Shown here piece by piece: positions 20,313-31,461 of a stretch of 64,000 nt of DNA. This stretch comes from Neoechinorhynchus agilis. Taxonomy: Eukaryota; Acanthocephala. The stretch is taken from the NCBI GenBank assembly GCA_051530055.1, contig CM121341.1, forward strand, positions 10,292,001 through 10,356,000, written 5' to 3'. The translations under genes were made by a program, and so were the position numbers. The notes under the pieces were generated by a model. The model saw only the letters and a program-made list of their open reading frames with translations. It did not search any database and was not told where the DNA came from. Position 1 is the first letter of the stretch, and every line of letters starts with the position of its first letter.

Positions 20313-22114
20313 GTGGTGGAACTTTTGACATTTGCCCCTGAGTTTATCCCGACCCCAAGAATCGGCGCCCTGCAGTTTAGAACTAAGATGGAGGAGTTGG
20401 TCTATGACTTATCGAGCAAAATTAAGAATGTTCCATTAGGGGAGTTTGAAGGAAGTTACAATGGGGCGATTATGAAAGGTACAAATCGGGTTTCGAATGT
20501 CACGGAGAAGATGTTGGTTAGACTCAAAGAGATTAATGCACGATCTGGATTACGTATACTAAAAATCGATAAAGGACATGGATTCTGTGTTATAAACAAA
20601 GAACAGTTCAAACAACTGGGTGAAGACATTCTACAAACAGACGAATTCAAGAAGTTAGAGGTTTGTCCCACAGAGAGACGTGAGAATGAACTTAACAGAT
20701 TGCTTCTGAAATTGGTGAAACAGAAATGTCTACCAGAAGAGGATTATAAAAGAATACGATCCGTGAATGCAAAGACACCGAAAATGTATTTATTGGCAAA
20801 GATCCACAAAACGCCCGTCAAAGCGCGACCGATCATCGCTGCACACTCTTCTTATAATTATAAGTTATCGAGGAAATTAGCGAGTTTTCTTAAACAGCTC
20901 CTACCCCCATCAAATCATGTGGTTGAATCGGGAGTAGATTTCATTGATCGATTGAACAATATGAATGCAAACGAATCTGGTCTCATGGTTTCTGCAGATG
21001 TAACGTCCTTATTTACAAAGATACCGGTGAAAGAGGTAATTGAGCTAGCCATAAACTTGTTGGTTAAAAACTGTTCAGAATGGAAGATCTCAGCTGTTAA
21101 TTGGCTACAGCTTCTTCAATTTTGTACACAATATTCAAACTTTGTGTTTGAAAATGAAAATTTTGACCAGGTGGATGGGCTGGCAATGGGAAGTCCATTG
21201 TCCCCAGTATTGGAGGAGCTATATATGAGAACATGGGAAGATAAATATTTGTCTAAGTTGAAGGGTGTGAATCTCTGGCTAATATATGTGGATGATACTT
21301 TCATTATCCTAGATCCCAATAGGAGTTCAACGATACAACTTGTCAAAGAGCTGAATAACTGCCACCAAAATGTAAAATGGAAGAGGAGGAAAATGGTAAT
21401 TTACCTTTTTTGGACGTACGAGTAACACGCAGTCCGGGCAATGGGTTCATGACGTCATTTTATAGGAAGCAAGGTGTTCAGCATATGGTGGTCCCATGGA
21501 TCTCTGCACAACCGATCAGATACAAATTGGCAAGAGTCAGGTCGATGTACATCAGAGCATTTCGGTACTGTTCGGATGAGGTACTACTGAAATATGAATT
21601 AAATTGGATCTACAACAAACTAAAAGTGAGTGGACATCCAAGAATGTACATTGAGAAATGTATGAAGGCAGCTCCATATGTTCATGTGAGGAGAACAGGC
21701 AATCAGGAGGAAAAGAAGCAATTTATCGAGACGCCATTCATCAGTGATCAATGGAACTCTTAAATAGAAACCCTGATAAAACGAATCGACGTGGACAAAG
21801 TGTTCACTACGTATAGTAGGAAGGGCAGGACTCTCCAAGGAATACTCGGACCGAAGAATGAAGATCTTCCAGCTGGATGTGTCTATAAGATCCCATGCTC
21901 GAATTGCAGTCTGTCATATGTGGGACAAACGAACAATCTAAAAAGATGGATTGCTGAACACAGAAGAGCAGCTATCAAAAAGTCTGATGTGAGCTCGGCA
22001 ATAGTGTCCCACATCAATGACAATGGGCATGAGATCAATTTTGACGGCGTCGAAGTTCTTGCGAGGAGTGACGTAAGACGCGACAGAGTGACCATGGAAG
22101 CCATCATGATCTAG
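20313..22114 (+). pseudogene. Penelope-like RT plus GIY-YIG polyprotein, broken
   Basis: The first frame (open from about 20205 to 21425) has LLAKIHKTPVKARPIIA, MVSADVTSLFTKIPV, GLAMGSPLSPVLEELYM and LIYVDDTFIILD, with the YVDD catalytic pair. A frameshift near 21377-21425 leads to the second frame (to 21763) with NLPFLDVRVTR and the FYRKQG motif. A stop at 21761 is followed by the third frame (to 22114) with GCVYKIPCSNCSLSYVGQTN, NLKRWIAEHRRA and SHINDNGHEINFDGVEVL, the GIY-YIG nuclease. Residue order and motifs are as in Penelope/Neptune-type elements, which prime at target DNA ends and often at telomeres. Two lesions make it a pseudogene. Confidence 0.85.
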
Positions 22115-22215
22115 CAAACAGGTACTTTTGTTGGCAACAAAGCTGACTAAAACTCAATCTACGAGTCCCACCGGATAAACTAATTGATAATGTTTCTTTT
22201 AAATTGTAGATCTGA

Positions 22216-22242
22216 CTGAAGAAGGCCAACGAAAAGGCCGAA
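22216..22242 (+). ncRNA. Degenerate hammerhead-ribozyme-like core in Penelope-like element
   Basis: CTGAAGA (22216-22222) is followed by a stem GGCC (22224-22227) and GGCC (22236-22239) around an 8-nt loop and then GAA. This is the core order of a hammerhead ribozyme (CUGANGA, stem II, GAA), known in Penelope-like elements. The base after GAA is T rather than A and stem I/III were not resolved, so activity is doubtful. Confidence 0.4.
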
Positions 22243-22462
22243 TTTTTTTAATATAAATCTATTTCTGAGTGAATATCGCTAATTGAAATTGAAACAATAA
22301 TGATTAATTTTTTTACAAGTACCGGGGAGTGTGATGTCCCTTCTGGTAGCAATTTGTGGATATTGTTTGCATGAGCGCTTGTAAGGTAGGTCTTTCCTCT
22401 GGTTCATTTCAGGTTATGATATCCGAGAAGATTGGGCAGCATGAAAAAAGGAGCGTTGGTAT

Positions 22463-22640
22463 AGGGAGGCGCGAGGTATAGGAGGGTGAAACGGTATAGG
22501 AGGGTAAAAACCATAGGAGGGTGAAACGGTATAGGAGGGTAAAAACCATAGGAGGGTGAAACGATAGGAGGGTAAAAACCATAGGAGGGTGAAACGATAG
22601 GAGGGTAAAAACCATACGAGGGTGAAACGATAGGAGGGTA
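22463..22640. repeat. G-rich minisatellite (AGGAGGGT units)
   Basis: Alternating units AGGAGGGTAAAAACCAT and AGGAGGGTGAAACG(GTAT) repeat over about 180 bp, a compound period of about 31-35 bp. Each unit carries GG and GGG runs on the plus strand. Long open frames on the minus strand here are by-products of the repetition. Confidence 0.85.
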
Positions 22641-22689
22641 TTGCTAACCGTATATTTTTTGCACCATAAACAAATCTTAACCATGTAGT

Positions 22690-23480
22690 GAAAATGCGTT
22701 TATTTTTTTTCTCATTAATTTTTTTAACAACAAAACGTTTAAACAATCACCACCGTCTATGAAGAAAAGGCATCGCTGTCCCCTCAGTGGTCGCAACCAC
22801 ACTCGCTGCGTTTCCTCGTTGGATCGCGAGATCAATGTTTTGGCGCTGGAAGGCACCAGCTCTTGTATTTCCTGTCTTAGCCTGGAGTCTACTCGATAAC
22901 TCCTTCGTAAATCTAAGTGCCGAGCTACTGAGTGCACCAAGAGTCTCCACTCCAAAGGGTATAAAAACATGAGACCTACTTAATTCTCTATATTTCGCCA
23001 CCTTTCGGTCCTCCGCGGGAGTAGCCGCTCCCCCTCCTCCTGTTACTTGCCGCGAACGTGTCTATACACGTAGCCTCCCAGAGAAAACATTTGCCTTCTC
23101 GCCACGGGAATACGGTGACGCCATCCGGACGACGACCATCGAGTCGGCACAGGTTGCTTGGCTCTAAAATATATGGGACTTTCACCGTATTCAGGGATCG
23201 CGAAATTACGTCGTTCAATTCAGCATGCCGTGAGAAACGACCCCCTGATTTGTTGCAAACAAAACCATGTCCCCTCAGTGGATCAACGATCATTCCACAC
23301 CGGCAACGATGTTCTACACAAATCGGTAGACCTAATCTGAGGGAAACTCCGATCCGAACTGCTTCGTCTACGAGGAGTGTTCCCACTGATGCAATGGGTA
23401 GGACTTCTAACCATGCTCCCGATTTGGTGTTTGTGTGTGTTGGGGTGTTTTGTTGGTTTTTCTTGTAGAGACTGCCCGCA
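22690..23480 (-). mobile_element. Single-ORF LINE fragment, C-terminal end only
   Basis: The minus strand codes GTLLVDEAVRIGVSLRLGLP, FVCNKSGGRFSRHAELNDV, LCRLDGRRPDGVTVFPW and FLWEATCIDTFAASN in broken frames. These match the C-terminal third of the element at 32.46-36.11 kb. The RPDG...W(D/E)ATC block looks like a PD-(D/E)XK-type nuclease. 5' truncated as typical of LINE insertions, with a 3' end near 22690. Confidence 0.75.
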
Positions 23481-25090
23481 ATCTAGCCCGGTCGATCTCG
23501 CCGCGAGAGTCTGAAATTAGAAAACTATGAGCTCGGGCGTTTTAGCAAAGGTTTACTGATAGTCTGGGTTTTAGGTCAATTCATTTGAATTGTGGTTGAA
23601 CCAGTTTTAATCGTTGTCCTGGATCGGTAGAGATAATTCGTGTTTGCTGCTAAACGAGAATTCATTGGTCTTTCCATATATTCGTTTTATTCCTGATCCG
23701 TTTGGGTGTGTTTGTTGTTTGGTGTTTTTTGGTGTCTCGAGTACTCAAGCCACCGGACTTTGTGCTTAAGTCAGAATTAATTTTAAAATTTGTCAAATTA
23801 ACAAAACTTTTCCTGCAGAAGTATGATAACTTTGGAAATTAAATTTATGCACGTTAAGGAACGAGTTTATAAAATATATGAAGATCATATAGAGAAAATC
23901 CATTGGGATGATAAAGTTCAAATTGTTGTTGTGAACATACGTCCGGTTAAAAGATATTATATTGTTTAGAAATATTTTCGAAAGGGGAAGCCTTGCGTCA
24001 TGAATCATCTAAAAAGGCTTTAGTTATTTTGTATTGTGTGGCTCAGGTTCGCGGGATCGCCAAGGGTAACTAAAAGTTTTTCGACGGCTGATGAGACGAA
24101 GCTTCCTCTTTCGAAATATTTCTTAACAATAAAATATCTGTTAGCCAGGGGTATCTTAACCACAATTCTAAACATATTAAGATGCAATTTTGCCCACCTT
24201 TCCCCTAATAAAGCACGTTATTAAAATGTATTTCACGGGTCCGAAAGCTGCTCAATATACCGTTCACAAATAAACAAGTTAACTTTTCATTTCGTTGTGT
24301 GTTGCCCAACCGAAGCGCAACAAAAGTACACCGATCGTTCGCCATTTCTGCCACGAAAAAGCAGTATTTAAGACGGATTCTTACAAGGTAGAGATTTCTA
24401 AAACTCGAAAAGCAAGTGTTTCCATATCCCGATGTGAAGCAGGAGCAGAAGTACTGACATGTCGGTATCGGGCAATGGTAATTGGCGTCGAGTTTTCTAA
24501 ACGAATCACCGATCTACAAAAACAGAAGTAAAAACGACAATGGAACCAGCTCGAATACCGAATTTGATTTCTTCAAGCTGACACATCCGAGATCGCTTGC
24601 TGGTTTTGGTATTAAGCTTATCTCAGGAATTGTTATACATGGCCTTGATGGGAACGATGAATTGCGTCTGGGCATTACGGAATGATTTTGCACTTTGAAT
24701 TGCTTTAGCTTAAAAGAAGGCGAAAGAAAATCTTGCTGTAGACGAAGAGGTGCCTAAACTAAAACCCTTTTAGAGACAAAAATTGCAAAAATGTAATCCA
24801 TAGTTTGTTTTCATCAGTGCGAAATGAATAAAAGTGATTCATATCTTGGGTAATTGTCTTCGGGCGAGTTTTTTCACCACGAATTTAAATTCATTAATGA
24901 TTTATTTATGATATTACACCTACCGATAATACCGACCGTTTACAAAAAGGACTTACTGACAAAATACTTATCGCCCGCAAAAACCTCCTTTCCTCCAAAA
25001 TTCGATCAGGTGGCAACTCTCTTGGTCTACGCCCGTCCATTTTCTCCAGAAAATAGTTTTAAGTTTTACTGGCAAGCCGGTATGTTATGA

Positions 25091-25333
25091 TCATTCAATT
25101 TTAGTCAATCCCTTTCTTGTCCGGCTTATTTATTTAGGCATAAAGCCAAACCAATTACATCAGAGAAGTGATGTAACCGCCTCCTGGAGGTATCTGAGGA
25201 TCCGAAGGAATGTACAAACTCTTAACCGTGCATTAGAGACTATGTGGTTATATCACTTCTCTGATGTAATTGGTTTGGCTTTATGCCTAAATAAATAAGC
25301 CGGACAAGAAAGGGATTGTCTAAAATTGAATGA
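25091..25333. repeat. Foldback element with 82-bp arms (copy 1)
   Basis: Arms 25091-25172 and 25252-25333 are inverted copies beginning TCATTCAATTTTAG; a 79-nt middle separates them. Three other copies exist: 37609-37851 (complete), about 54633-54779 and about 55644-55800 (partial). It sits directly at the start of a LINE reading frame. Confidence 0.75.
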
Positions 25334-27110
25334 CCAGAAAATAGTAACTAATTTCACCTCCACTGAATTAAAACAGATTCTAGATTCCATTAATCAGAAT
25401 CTCTGCCCTGACTTAATTTACAATAACTGCTCAACATCAATAACCGCACAATCTTTCGCACCCACACCTGAAACATTTGTAAACTCGCCGATACTCCCCT
25501 TAGTTTCGTCATATGAAGTACTACAGTCTCTCAAGAAATTACCCAAAAGTTCGTCCTCTCAATCCGAAATCCCAAACTGGGCTCTTCGCTGTGCCATCCC
25601 CGAACTCATCGACACTCTTACTTTCATAATAAATCTCAGCTTTTTTATGTGGCATCTACCCTCATGCCTAAAAACTGCTAAAGTTATACTTGTTCCAAAT
25701 AAAAGGGCATCCTATTTCGACCGAATCATTCCGTAAAATTTCCATTCTACTCGCTCTTTCAAAAATCATCGAAAAATGTTTTAAATCTCGCCTTCTTTGA
25801 CACCTAAACGAAAAGTTATCGCCCCTACAATTCGGCTTCCGGGCCAGATTTTCTGCAACGGATGCCCTACTTTGCATTTATGACACGCTATTGCGTAACC
25901 TAGACAATAATCCCTCCAACGTCACCCGTCTCATTCATTGATTTATCTAAAGCTTTCAACTCAGTAGACCATTCACTCCTTCTCCCGGCCTGCTCCAATT
26001 ATGGTCTCAACTTGTGGTCGATCCGCTGGCTCGAATCTTATCCTCACAATCGCAAACAATACATTCACTGCCGTTCCACCTCCCAAATCAGAATATCCCT
26101 CACCAAACGCGTACCTCAAGGTGCTGTGCTGTCATCACTTTTCTTTAATTTCTTAATGCTCCAAATTTTTCGACGCCTTGCGACTCCGTCAGGGAGCTTC
26201 CCTTCGTTGATCTGCAAAGCATCAGAGGAGGGCGACGCTGTCCGTCAGGGAAGCTCTCTGACGAAGACGCAAGGCGTCGAAAATTTGGAGCATTAAGAAA
26301 TTAAAAACACCCATTTTTCGTTTTACAAAAATCTCAAATAAAACATGAGGTTGTTGGGAAAAGAGGCTTTCCATAATATTACTTTTCCTTAATATTTTTT
26401 AAACAACGTCAACCCTCTCTCCTTTCACTCTAAACTCTTCTTATACGTCGACGATATCACACTCATCACCCATTCACCACCCCACCTCTCCCTTTTCTTA
26501 ACTTTTAAAGAAATCACACACATTAAAGATTTCTGCACCAATCAGAAACTCCGTCTCAATTTCTCTAAATGCTTCGAAATGATCCTCTCTCTCTTCCGCA
26601 ACCCCACATCATCCCCTGAGCTTCTAGATAACATCCTACGAGTAACCTCCCTAAGAATTTGGGGTATATAATTTCAATCAAATTTGAAATGAGACTCGTA
26701 CATCACTCTCTCCCTCAAGCATAACACCTTTAAAATTTATCTCTTCAAACACCTCCAACATTTAGGAATCCCTTAATCCGATCTCTACAACTTTTACTTC
26801 TGCTTTATCTTACCATCCCTCACCTACGGTTATGCATTATTTTGCACCCTTTCCAAATCGCTAATCCGTCGTCTCGAAATTCTTCGTAAAAAAACATCTA
26901 AATATTGCAGAGCTGACTTTCCCCCTGTCACTGAATGCCTTGATGTTATTTTGAGAAAACAATCAAAATGCCTCTCAACCCTACCATCATATTTTCTTCC
27001 TATTTCGTTTCACCCTCTTATACCTCGCACCTCACTATATCTGCGCTCCTTTTTCGTGCTGCCCAATCTTCTTGGCTCTCGTAAAGGATGCAATTTTAAA
27101 TAAAATTCAA
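25334..27110 (+). mobile_element. LINE remnant (family A), left-arm copy
   Basis: Broken frames code NDQKIVTNFTSTELKQILDS, a segment upstream of the RT, then SEIPNWALRCAIPELIDTL, WSIRWLESYPHNRKQYIHC and RVPQGAVLSSLFFNF, and after an insertion FLYVDDITLITHS, the YVDD catalytic box. These RT motifs are related to the LINE at 51.5-54.4 kb. Numerous stops and frameshifts and an internal insertion at 26150-26380 make it inactive. Confidence 0.75.
26150..26380. mobile_element. Hairpin insertion in LINE RT with 13-bp target duplication
   Basis: The LINE coding sequence is interrupted after ACTTTTCTTTAAT (26137-26149) and resumes after ACTTTTCCTTAAT (26381-26393), a 13-bp duplication with one mismatch. 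The insert begins with a palindrome whose arms start TTCTTAATGCTCC and include CGACGCCTTGCG. Also present in the right arm (about 36563-36793), and a truncated piece starts at 54780. Confidence 0.65.
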
Positions 27111-27119
27111 TTACTTTTA

Positions 27120-27440
27120 GTCATTTGACCATCATCAAAACAAATTGAAATGCCGATACGTGAGGTATCGGATGGGGTAATTGATTAAATTTCTCTTTTT
27201 AGTCTTCGTTCGGTTAAGAAAGTTTTGTCGAAAACGATCCGAACATCAATTGGTCTGTAAGTTTTTACAATGAGGTTCGATGCGGCTTTAATAAAACATT
27301 CTTCATCAAGCGAAAACCTAAACTAAAAACTTAACAAATTAATAGTGAAATACATATGAAATATCACGTTTCAGATTAAAAAATCTATGCATTATTGAAC
27401 ATTTCTGCCTTTTGATAGTCATGTAATCGAGATAAACAAC
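27120..27440. repeat. Penelope-type terminal repeat remnant
   Basis: Shares, in inverted orientation, a ~320-bp module with 40370-40690, including CCGATACGTGAGGTATCGG, a TCTTCG(T/C)TCGGTTAAGAA stretch and AATGAGGTTCGATGCGGC. The same module in shorter form lies at 17.9-18.1 kb and, beside GIY-YIG coding sequence, at 41.03 kb, so it appears to be the terminal repeat of a Penelope-like family. Confidence 0.55.
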
Positions 27441-27795
27441 ATTCTTCATGAGAATTTTATCGATTTTTATCACATTTTTCGTAAGAATAAGGCTGAATCT
27501 TTGTTGTATTTTGGTTAAAAGTTATTATTATTTATTTAATCGGAATGTGATTGCGTTTTGAACGATGAAAAATCTCAAATACGCAAAAGAGAATGTATGT
27601 TCAACATAGGATGGTTTTATTGATAGTTTTCTGATTTTTTTGGTATAATCTTCATTGTCTCTAAGTGCCAAATTTTACGAATCCATGAAATTTTCATTTA
27701 ATTAAGAAACAAGGTATTTATGGTGACAATTAAAATTACGTACATTTAATTTTACGGAAAACAATTGTTTCCGTAAGGAATGTACAAAACAGCAA
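27441..27795. other. Spacer downstream of FLYWCH/MULE gene
   Basis: AT-rich 355 bp. A short palindrome, TTACGGAAAAC...GTTTCCGTAA, lies at about 27753-27777 just before the stop of the minus-strand gene; it could be part of a 3' end or element terminus. Nothing else seen. Confidence 0.3.
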
Positions 27796-29102
27796 CTAGT
27801 CGCAAATACACTTGGCGATCTGTTCAAGTAGATCATTAGTGGTTATTTGACCGAGCTCAAAGGTTTTGACAAGCTGCTCAACATTACCACCCGCTTGTTT
27901 GAATTGATTGTTTTGGCAAAATCGATTATACACATAGACCTGTAGTTCTTTATCTTTCCTGAACGTTTCTTCCAACTGGAAACACGTGCCAACGTTCAAT
28001 TTAGACTTCATGTCGTTCCGCCACCATTGCAGTGCAGACCCAACAGCAATCGTTCCTTCCAAACTTCTTCTCCTGGTGTTCCACATATTGATCGCGAACT
28101 GAGGGTCACGTCTCCCTCGTTTCGCACGCGGCCGACCAATAAAATCATCCTCAAAGCGATGGAACATGTGAATTATATGTGGAGGAATTTTATCGGCATC
28201 TTGGCTCTCCATCTTTTCGTAGGTCTCTTCAAATGCATCAACAACACCTTCAGCTGGCAGAAGGGCCAATCCACATAACCGCAATAGATACTTTTTTGTA
28301 ACATCATCATTTCGTTGGTCTACGTATCCACGAATTACTTCACTCAGGTCTTGAAAGCAGTATTCAATTGCGGTATTTGGATAAATCGCACTCACGGCCT
28401 TTCTACATTCCTCGTCGTAGTTGATAATAGCGAATTTTGGACCAACAAAAGAATATTTATTCTTCAATTTGATCAGAAATCCCTCAATCGTTTTCTCTTG
28501 CAAATCAGGCAACAGTGCATAAATACACGGCGTAAGTAACGTACCTGACAACGCATGAACCGTAAATAATCGATGAGAGAAACACTGTGGTAATCGAAGG
28601 CGAGCATCGAATACCCAAGTTTGAGCTTGTTTCAAAATCGGTATCATGTCTTCAGGCTCAAAAACAAAGATTCCATCTTCACGTCCACAACAAAATGTAC
28701 TGTTCATATCATCAGCGACAGCAAACGAATCACTGTTTCCCTGAATCACTTCTACTCCATTTACTCTAAGATCTGGATGTGAATCTGAACCATTGCTCAC
28801 ATCAATCGGTCGTTCGTGGGTTGGTGTGATCTCTTCAGGGAACTCCAGCTTGATCTCCTTCGTAGCTCGGATTTCGTTCATCTTATCTAGATTTGGATCA
28901 TGACAATGAGGTTTCATGATCTCGATTTGTGGCGCAGAAAGGTTTTTAAGCTGAACGGGGGTTACAATACTGCCGTTGCATCCTTTGCGGTCACAGCGCC
29001 AATTGATTGTCCCAACGTTTTTCTTGACCCATCGATAGCAGTAGCCACGAAAGGCTATTTTCGGCCGATACTTTAAAGATTTGAACAAAAGTACTTCGTC
29101 CA
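27796..29102 (-). CDS. FLYWCH zinc-finger and MULE-transposase-like protein
   Basis: Intronless; ATG at 29102 gives about 435 residues (an upstream in-frame start at 29172 adds 23 residues without similarity). Residues 1-70: MDEVLLFKSLKYRPKIAFRG, then YCYRW, WRCDRKGCNGSIV and PHCHD form a FLYWCH-type zinc finger (W-R-C-x4-C, H-x-H). Residues ~150-290 look like a MULE transposase core: QTWVFDARLRLP around the first acidic residue, then GFLIKLKNKYSFVGPKFAI, INYDEECRKAVSAIYPN, and CFQDLS where MULEs have CxFH. The loss of that His and an intact long frame fit either a non-autonomous transposase or a domesticated host gene. No flanking terminal inverted repeats were found. FLYWCH proteins can act as transcription factors. 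Confidence 0.65.
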
Positions 29103-29149
29103 TCTCGGTTATCGCACAAATGATCTGAAAAGTCGACGTATTACATTTC

Positions 29150-30190
29150 GTTTCAAGGAATAGGAAACGCAACCGCGCAACCGTAATAGCAGCGGTACGC
29201 GTCGTTTATTCCACAAACGTAGCCGGTATTCGTTCGCAAAAGAACAAATATCGCAACGATCCACACATAAACGCGTGCATGAATGAAACCACAAAATACA
29301 AACACGCACACAACGATCAATACGCACACATTTCATGATCGGTAAATGCGCCGCATGTATCGCTTGAGTAATGTTTTTGCAATAACGCGTTGTTGGTTGG
29401 GGAGTTTGGATGAAACATAATTCAAAAAATTGTTTGCATTTATCCGTAGCGTGATCATCAAAAAAACATTTTTACGTTTTAAATGCCATTTAACTGATGT
29501 CTACAAAAAGTATTTGTTTGCCTTACACTAAACAATTAACAATGAAGAACTTTGCAATATTATAGACGCCTCAATTGAGTACTTAGAATCGTTACGAGGA
29601 CGGTTCCATCAATGCATACCGTCTACACATGAATACAAAGTCTCGGATTTCAAGAATTGATAAACACGAATAATGTGCTCGTCCTTTCCAATAAAACCGG
29701 GCCTCATTGAAACACGCACGCATACTGTAAAGTTTCGAGTATTCATTACGTAGTGTGCATGCGCCTTCTATAATACTTATCGGCATAACTTTGTCGGTGT
29801 TGTGTTCGTAGTTCCGAAGAGCGAATCGTTAGCGCAAACACTGCGTAACTTCCAGGAGAACACTAGAAGCGCATTTTTGTATTCACACGTCTATTTACCG
29901 TCACGTAAATATGAACGCAACGCATACGAAGTTTCGTGTGTGTGTAGTACGCTTTTGTGTTTACATCGAAGCAGTTGCGTGTCTTACATGTGACCGTCAC
30001 AGCCGAATAATTGACTCGTTGCAACATAGACGCATGTAAAGTCGGTTGTTTCGTCGTCGTCGTTTGTATGACATTTGCACCAAGTCACGATGAAACCTCA
30101 CACACGCAACGCGTCCAGTTGCGTGGGAAAGCCGGAACGATAGTTGCGCAATTTTGAATGGTGACACATTCGGCTTTTGCCATGTGACTA
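29150..30190. promoter_or_regulatory. CpG-rich upstream region of FLYWCH/MULE gene
   Basis: Unlike its AT-rich surroundings this ~1 kb is dense in CG dinucleotides, with many words such as ACGCGT, CACGCAC and GCATGCG and alternating purine-pyrimidine runs. It has no long supported ORF; short frames at 29109-29336, 29592-29786 and 29802-29993 are judged chance. It may be a promoter or a foreign DNA piece arriving with the gene. This is inference from composition. Confidence 0.35.
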
Positions 30191-30699
30191 TTTAAGTACC
30201 AATTTTTTAATAAAATCATTTCAATGGATATGAGATCAATGTTATAGAGAATCCTTTTAATTTGTCGATTTTAGTGTGCACATTGAATAGAAAATTACCC
30301 GCATTATTATGCTTAATTGCGATCATATCTCGTCTACTCGATTAATAAAACTTCTTAGTGAGTATGAAAATCGAAAAATATTTGTTGAATTCAAATAATG
30401 CGTTCAAAACGTGCAAAGAATATTCAGATTTTTGCCGTCGGACCAAGCATCGCAATTTTTTTACATGGTTGTATAAGTTTTGACCTCAACAATGCCAAGT
30501 CCCACAGCAAACTATTTTTTATCAGAGAATGAGTGATTCAGAAAGGGAATGCTGGATGCATCCTCGAGGCAATGGAGCATAAAGATGTTCCTCTGTTCCC
30601 ATTTTATCATTGGGCGTTCGATAGACGTATTTCTTAATTTACCTACGAAGCAAAAAAGTGGGGGATAATTCTTATTATTATACCAAATACTTTACAACA
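30191..30699. other. Spacer, nothing recognised
   Basis: AT-rich DNA between the CpG-rich region and RTE-type LINE remnants. No gene or repeat recognised. Confidence 0.3.
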
Positions 30700-31440
30700 A
30701 CAACTTTCTTCATGCTTTTCCCTTCTCGGGGTCGCACTTATACTTGCAGTAATAAGACTTCATACACCTCTCCGGCCCCGTTTCTCTCAAACGTCGATCC
30801 TCAGCCATGCAATCTTTCCATCGTTTTCTCGGCCTTCCGCGCTACCTTCAATTTCCATTTCCTCAACTTTTCGAATAAATCGATTCGGCTCGTCACCTTT
30901 CACCATAACGCTCCATTTGATCTTATATTTCGCGATAGCGTCCTTTACGTCCTCCACCTTCGCTGAGCCCCGGACCACATTATTTGGGATAATGTCCTGC
31001 CTGGTCACCCACGCATCCATCTAATCATGTTCATTTCGGCCACTTGCATTCGCTTGATGTGATTTGCACCGCCCCATATAACATGGTTGGTCTGATTGCC
31101 ATCATCTTTCAATACCGGAGGTACTTTGCTATCACACAAGATCCCAGTTAGGTTTTTCACTTCATCCTGCCGCTATTTATTCTCGATGACATGCGGTGAT
31201 ATCGTTTTGCATCGACACTATAGAGAGCTGAGGTAACTGTGTCTCTTGAAGGAAAATGCTTTCAGTTCCCACGTAGATTGAGTTCTCCCTTGAAATTTTT
31301 GTATCTTGACTTTCCAGAACTTCCCTCCATTTCTCTAGGTCGTTGTTGAGATCCTGGGAATTATAGCTGGAGAGGACGATGTTGTCGGCGAAAAGGATGT
31401 TCCATGGCGAACGCCTGAGCACATTGGTACTGATATACAA
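30700..31440 (-). mobile_element. RTE-like LINE remnant (minus copy)
   Basis: Minus-strand pieces: RSPWNILFADNIVLSSYNSQ with DLNNDLEKWREVLESQD (31177-31440) correspond to the RT palm; the usual FADD is FADN here. Further 3', a frame at 30787-31020 has MDAWVTRQDIIPNNVVRGSA-like C-terminal LINE sequence. Strongly related to the plus copy that begins at 31462. Confidence 0.65.
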
Positions 31441-31461
31441 ATAGAGAGGAGATCTCCGAGC

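Larger units (their letters stand above)
20189..22289 (+). mobile_element. Penelope-like retroelement, 5' truncated and frame-broken
   Basis: The element is bounded by a 20-bp inverted pair: ATTTCAATTAGCGATATTCA at 20189-20208 and its complement at 22270-22289. The coding part starts about 20205 and runs through three broken frames to 22114. It holds a reverse transcriptase and a GIY-YIG endonuclease, the defining Penelope-like architecture. A hammerhead-like core lies after the coding region at 22216-22242. The ORF lacks an N-terminus and has one frameshift and one stop, so it is not autonomous. Confidence 0.85.
23761..26830. repeat. Left arm of a 3-kb near-identical inverted repeat
   Basis: Pairs in inverted orientation with 36113-39140. 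Arm lengths are 3070 and 3028 bp, and the difference is explained by one 42-bp insertion in the left arm near 23812-23853. All open frames in this arm recur on the opposite strand in the other arm with only scattered substitutions. The arm holds older repeat DNA (23761-25090), a foldback element and a LINE remnant. The spacer between the arms is 9.3 kb. Confidence 0.85.

Noticed and set aside
22409-22746. Two minus-strand frames rich in LLSFHPP and LPSYRF motifs
   Set aside because: Generated by the G-rich minisatellite.
24080-24125. CTGATGAG followed by GAAG and CGAAAT as a hammerhead
   Set aside because: The second core segment and stem II do not fit; probably chance within old repeat DNA.
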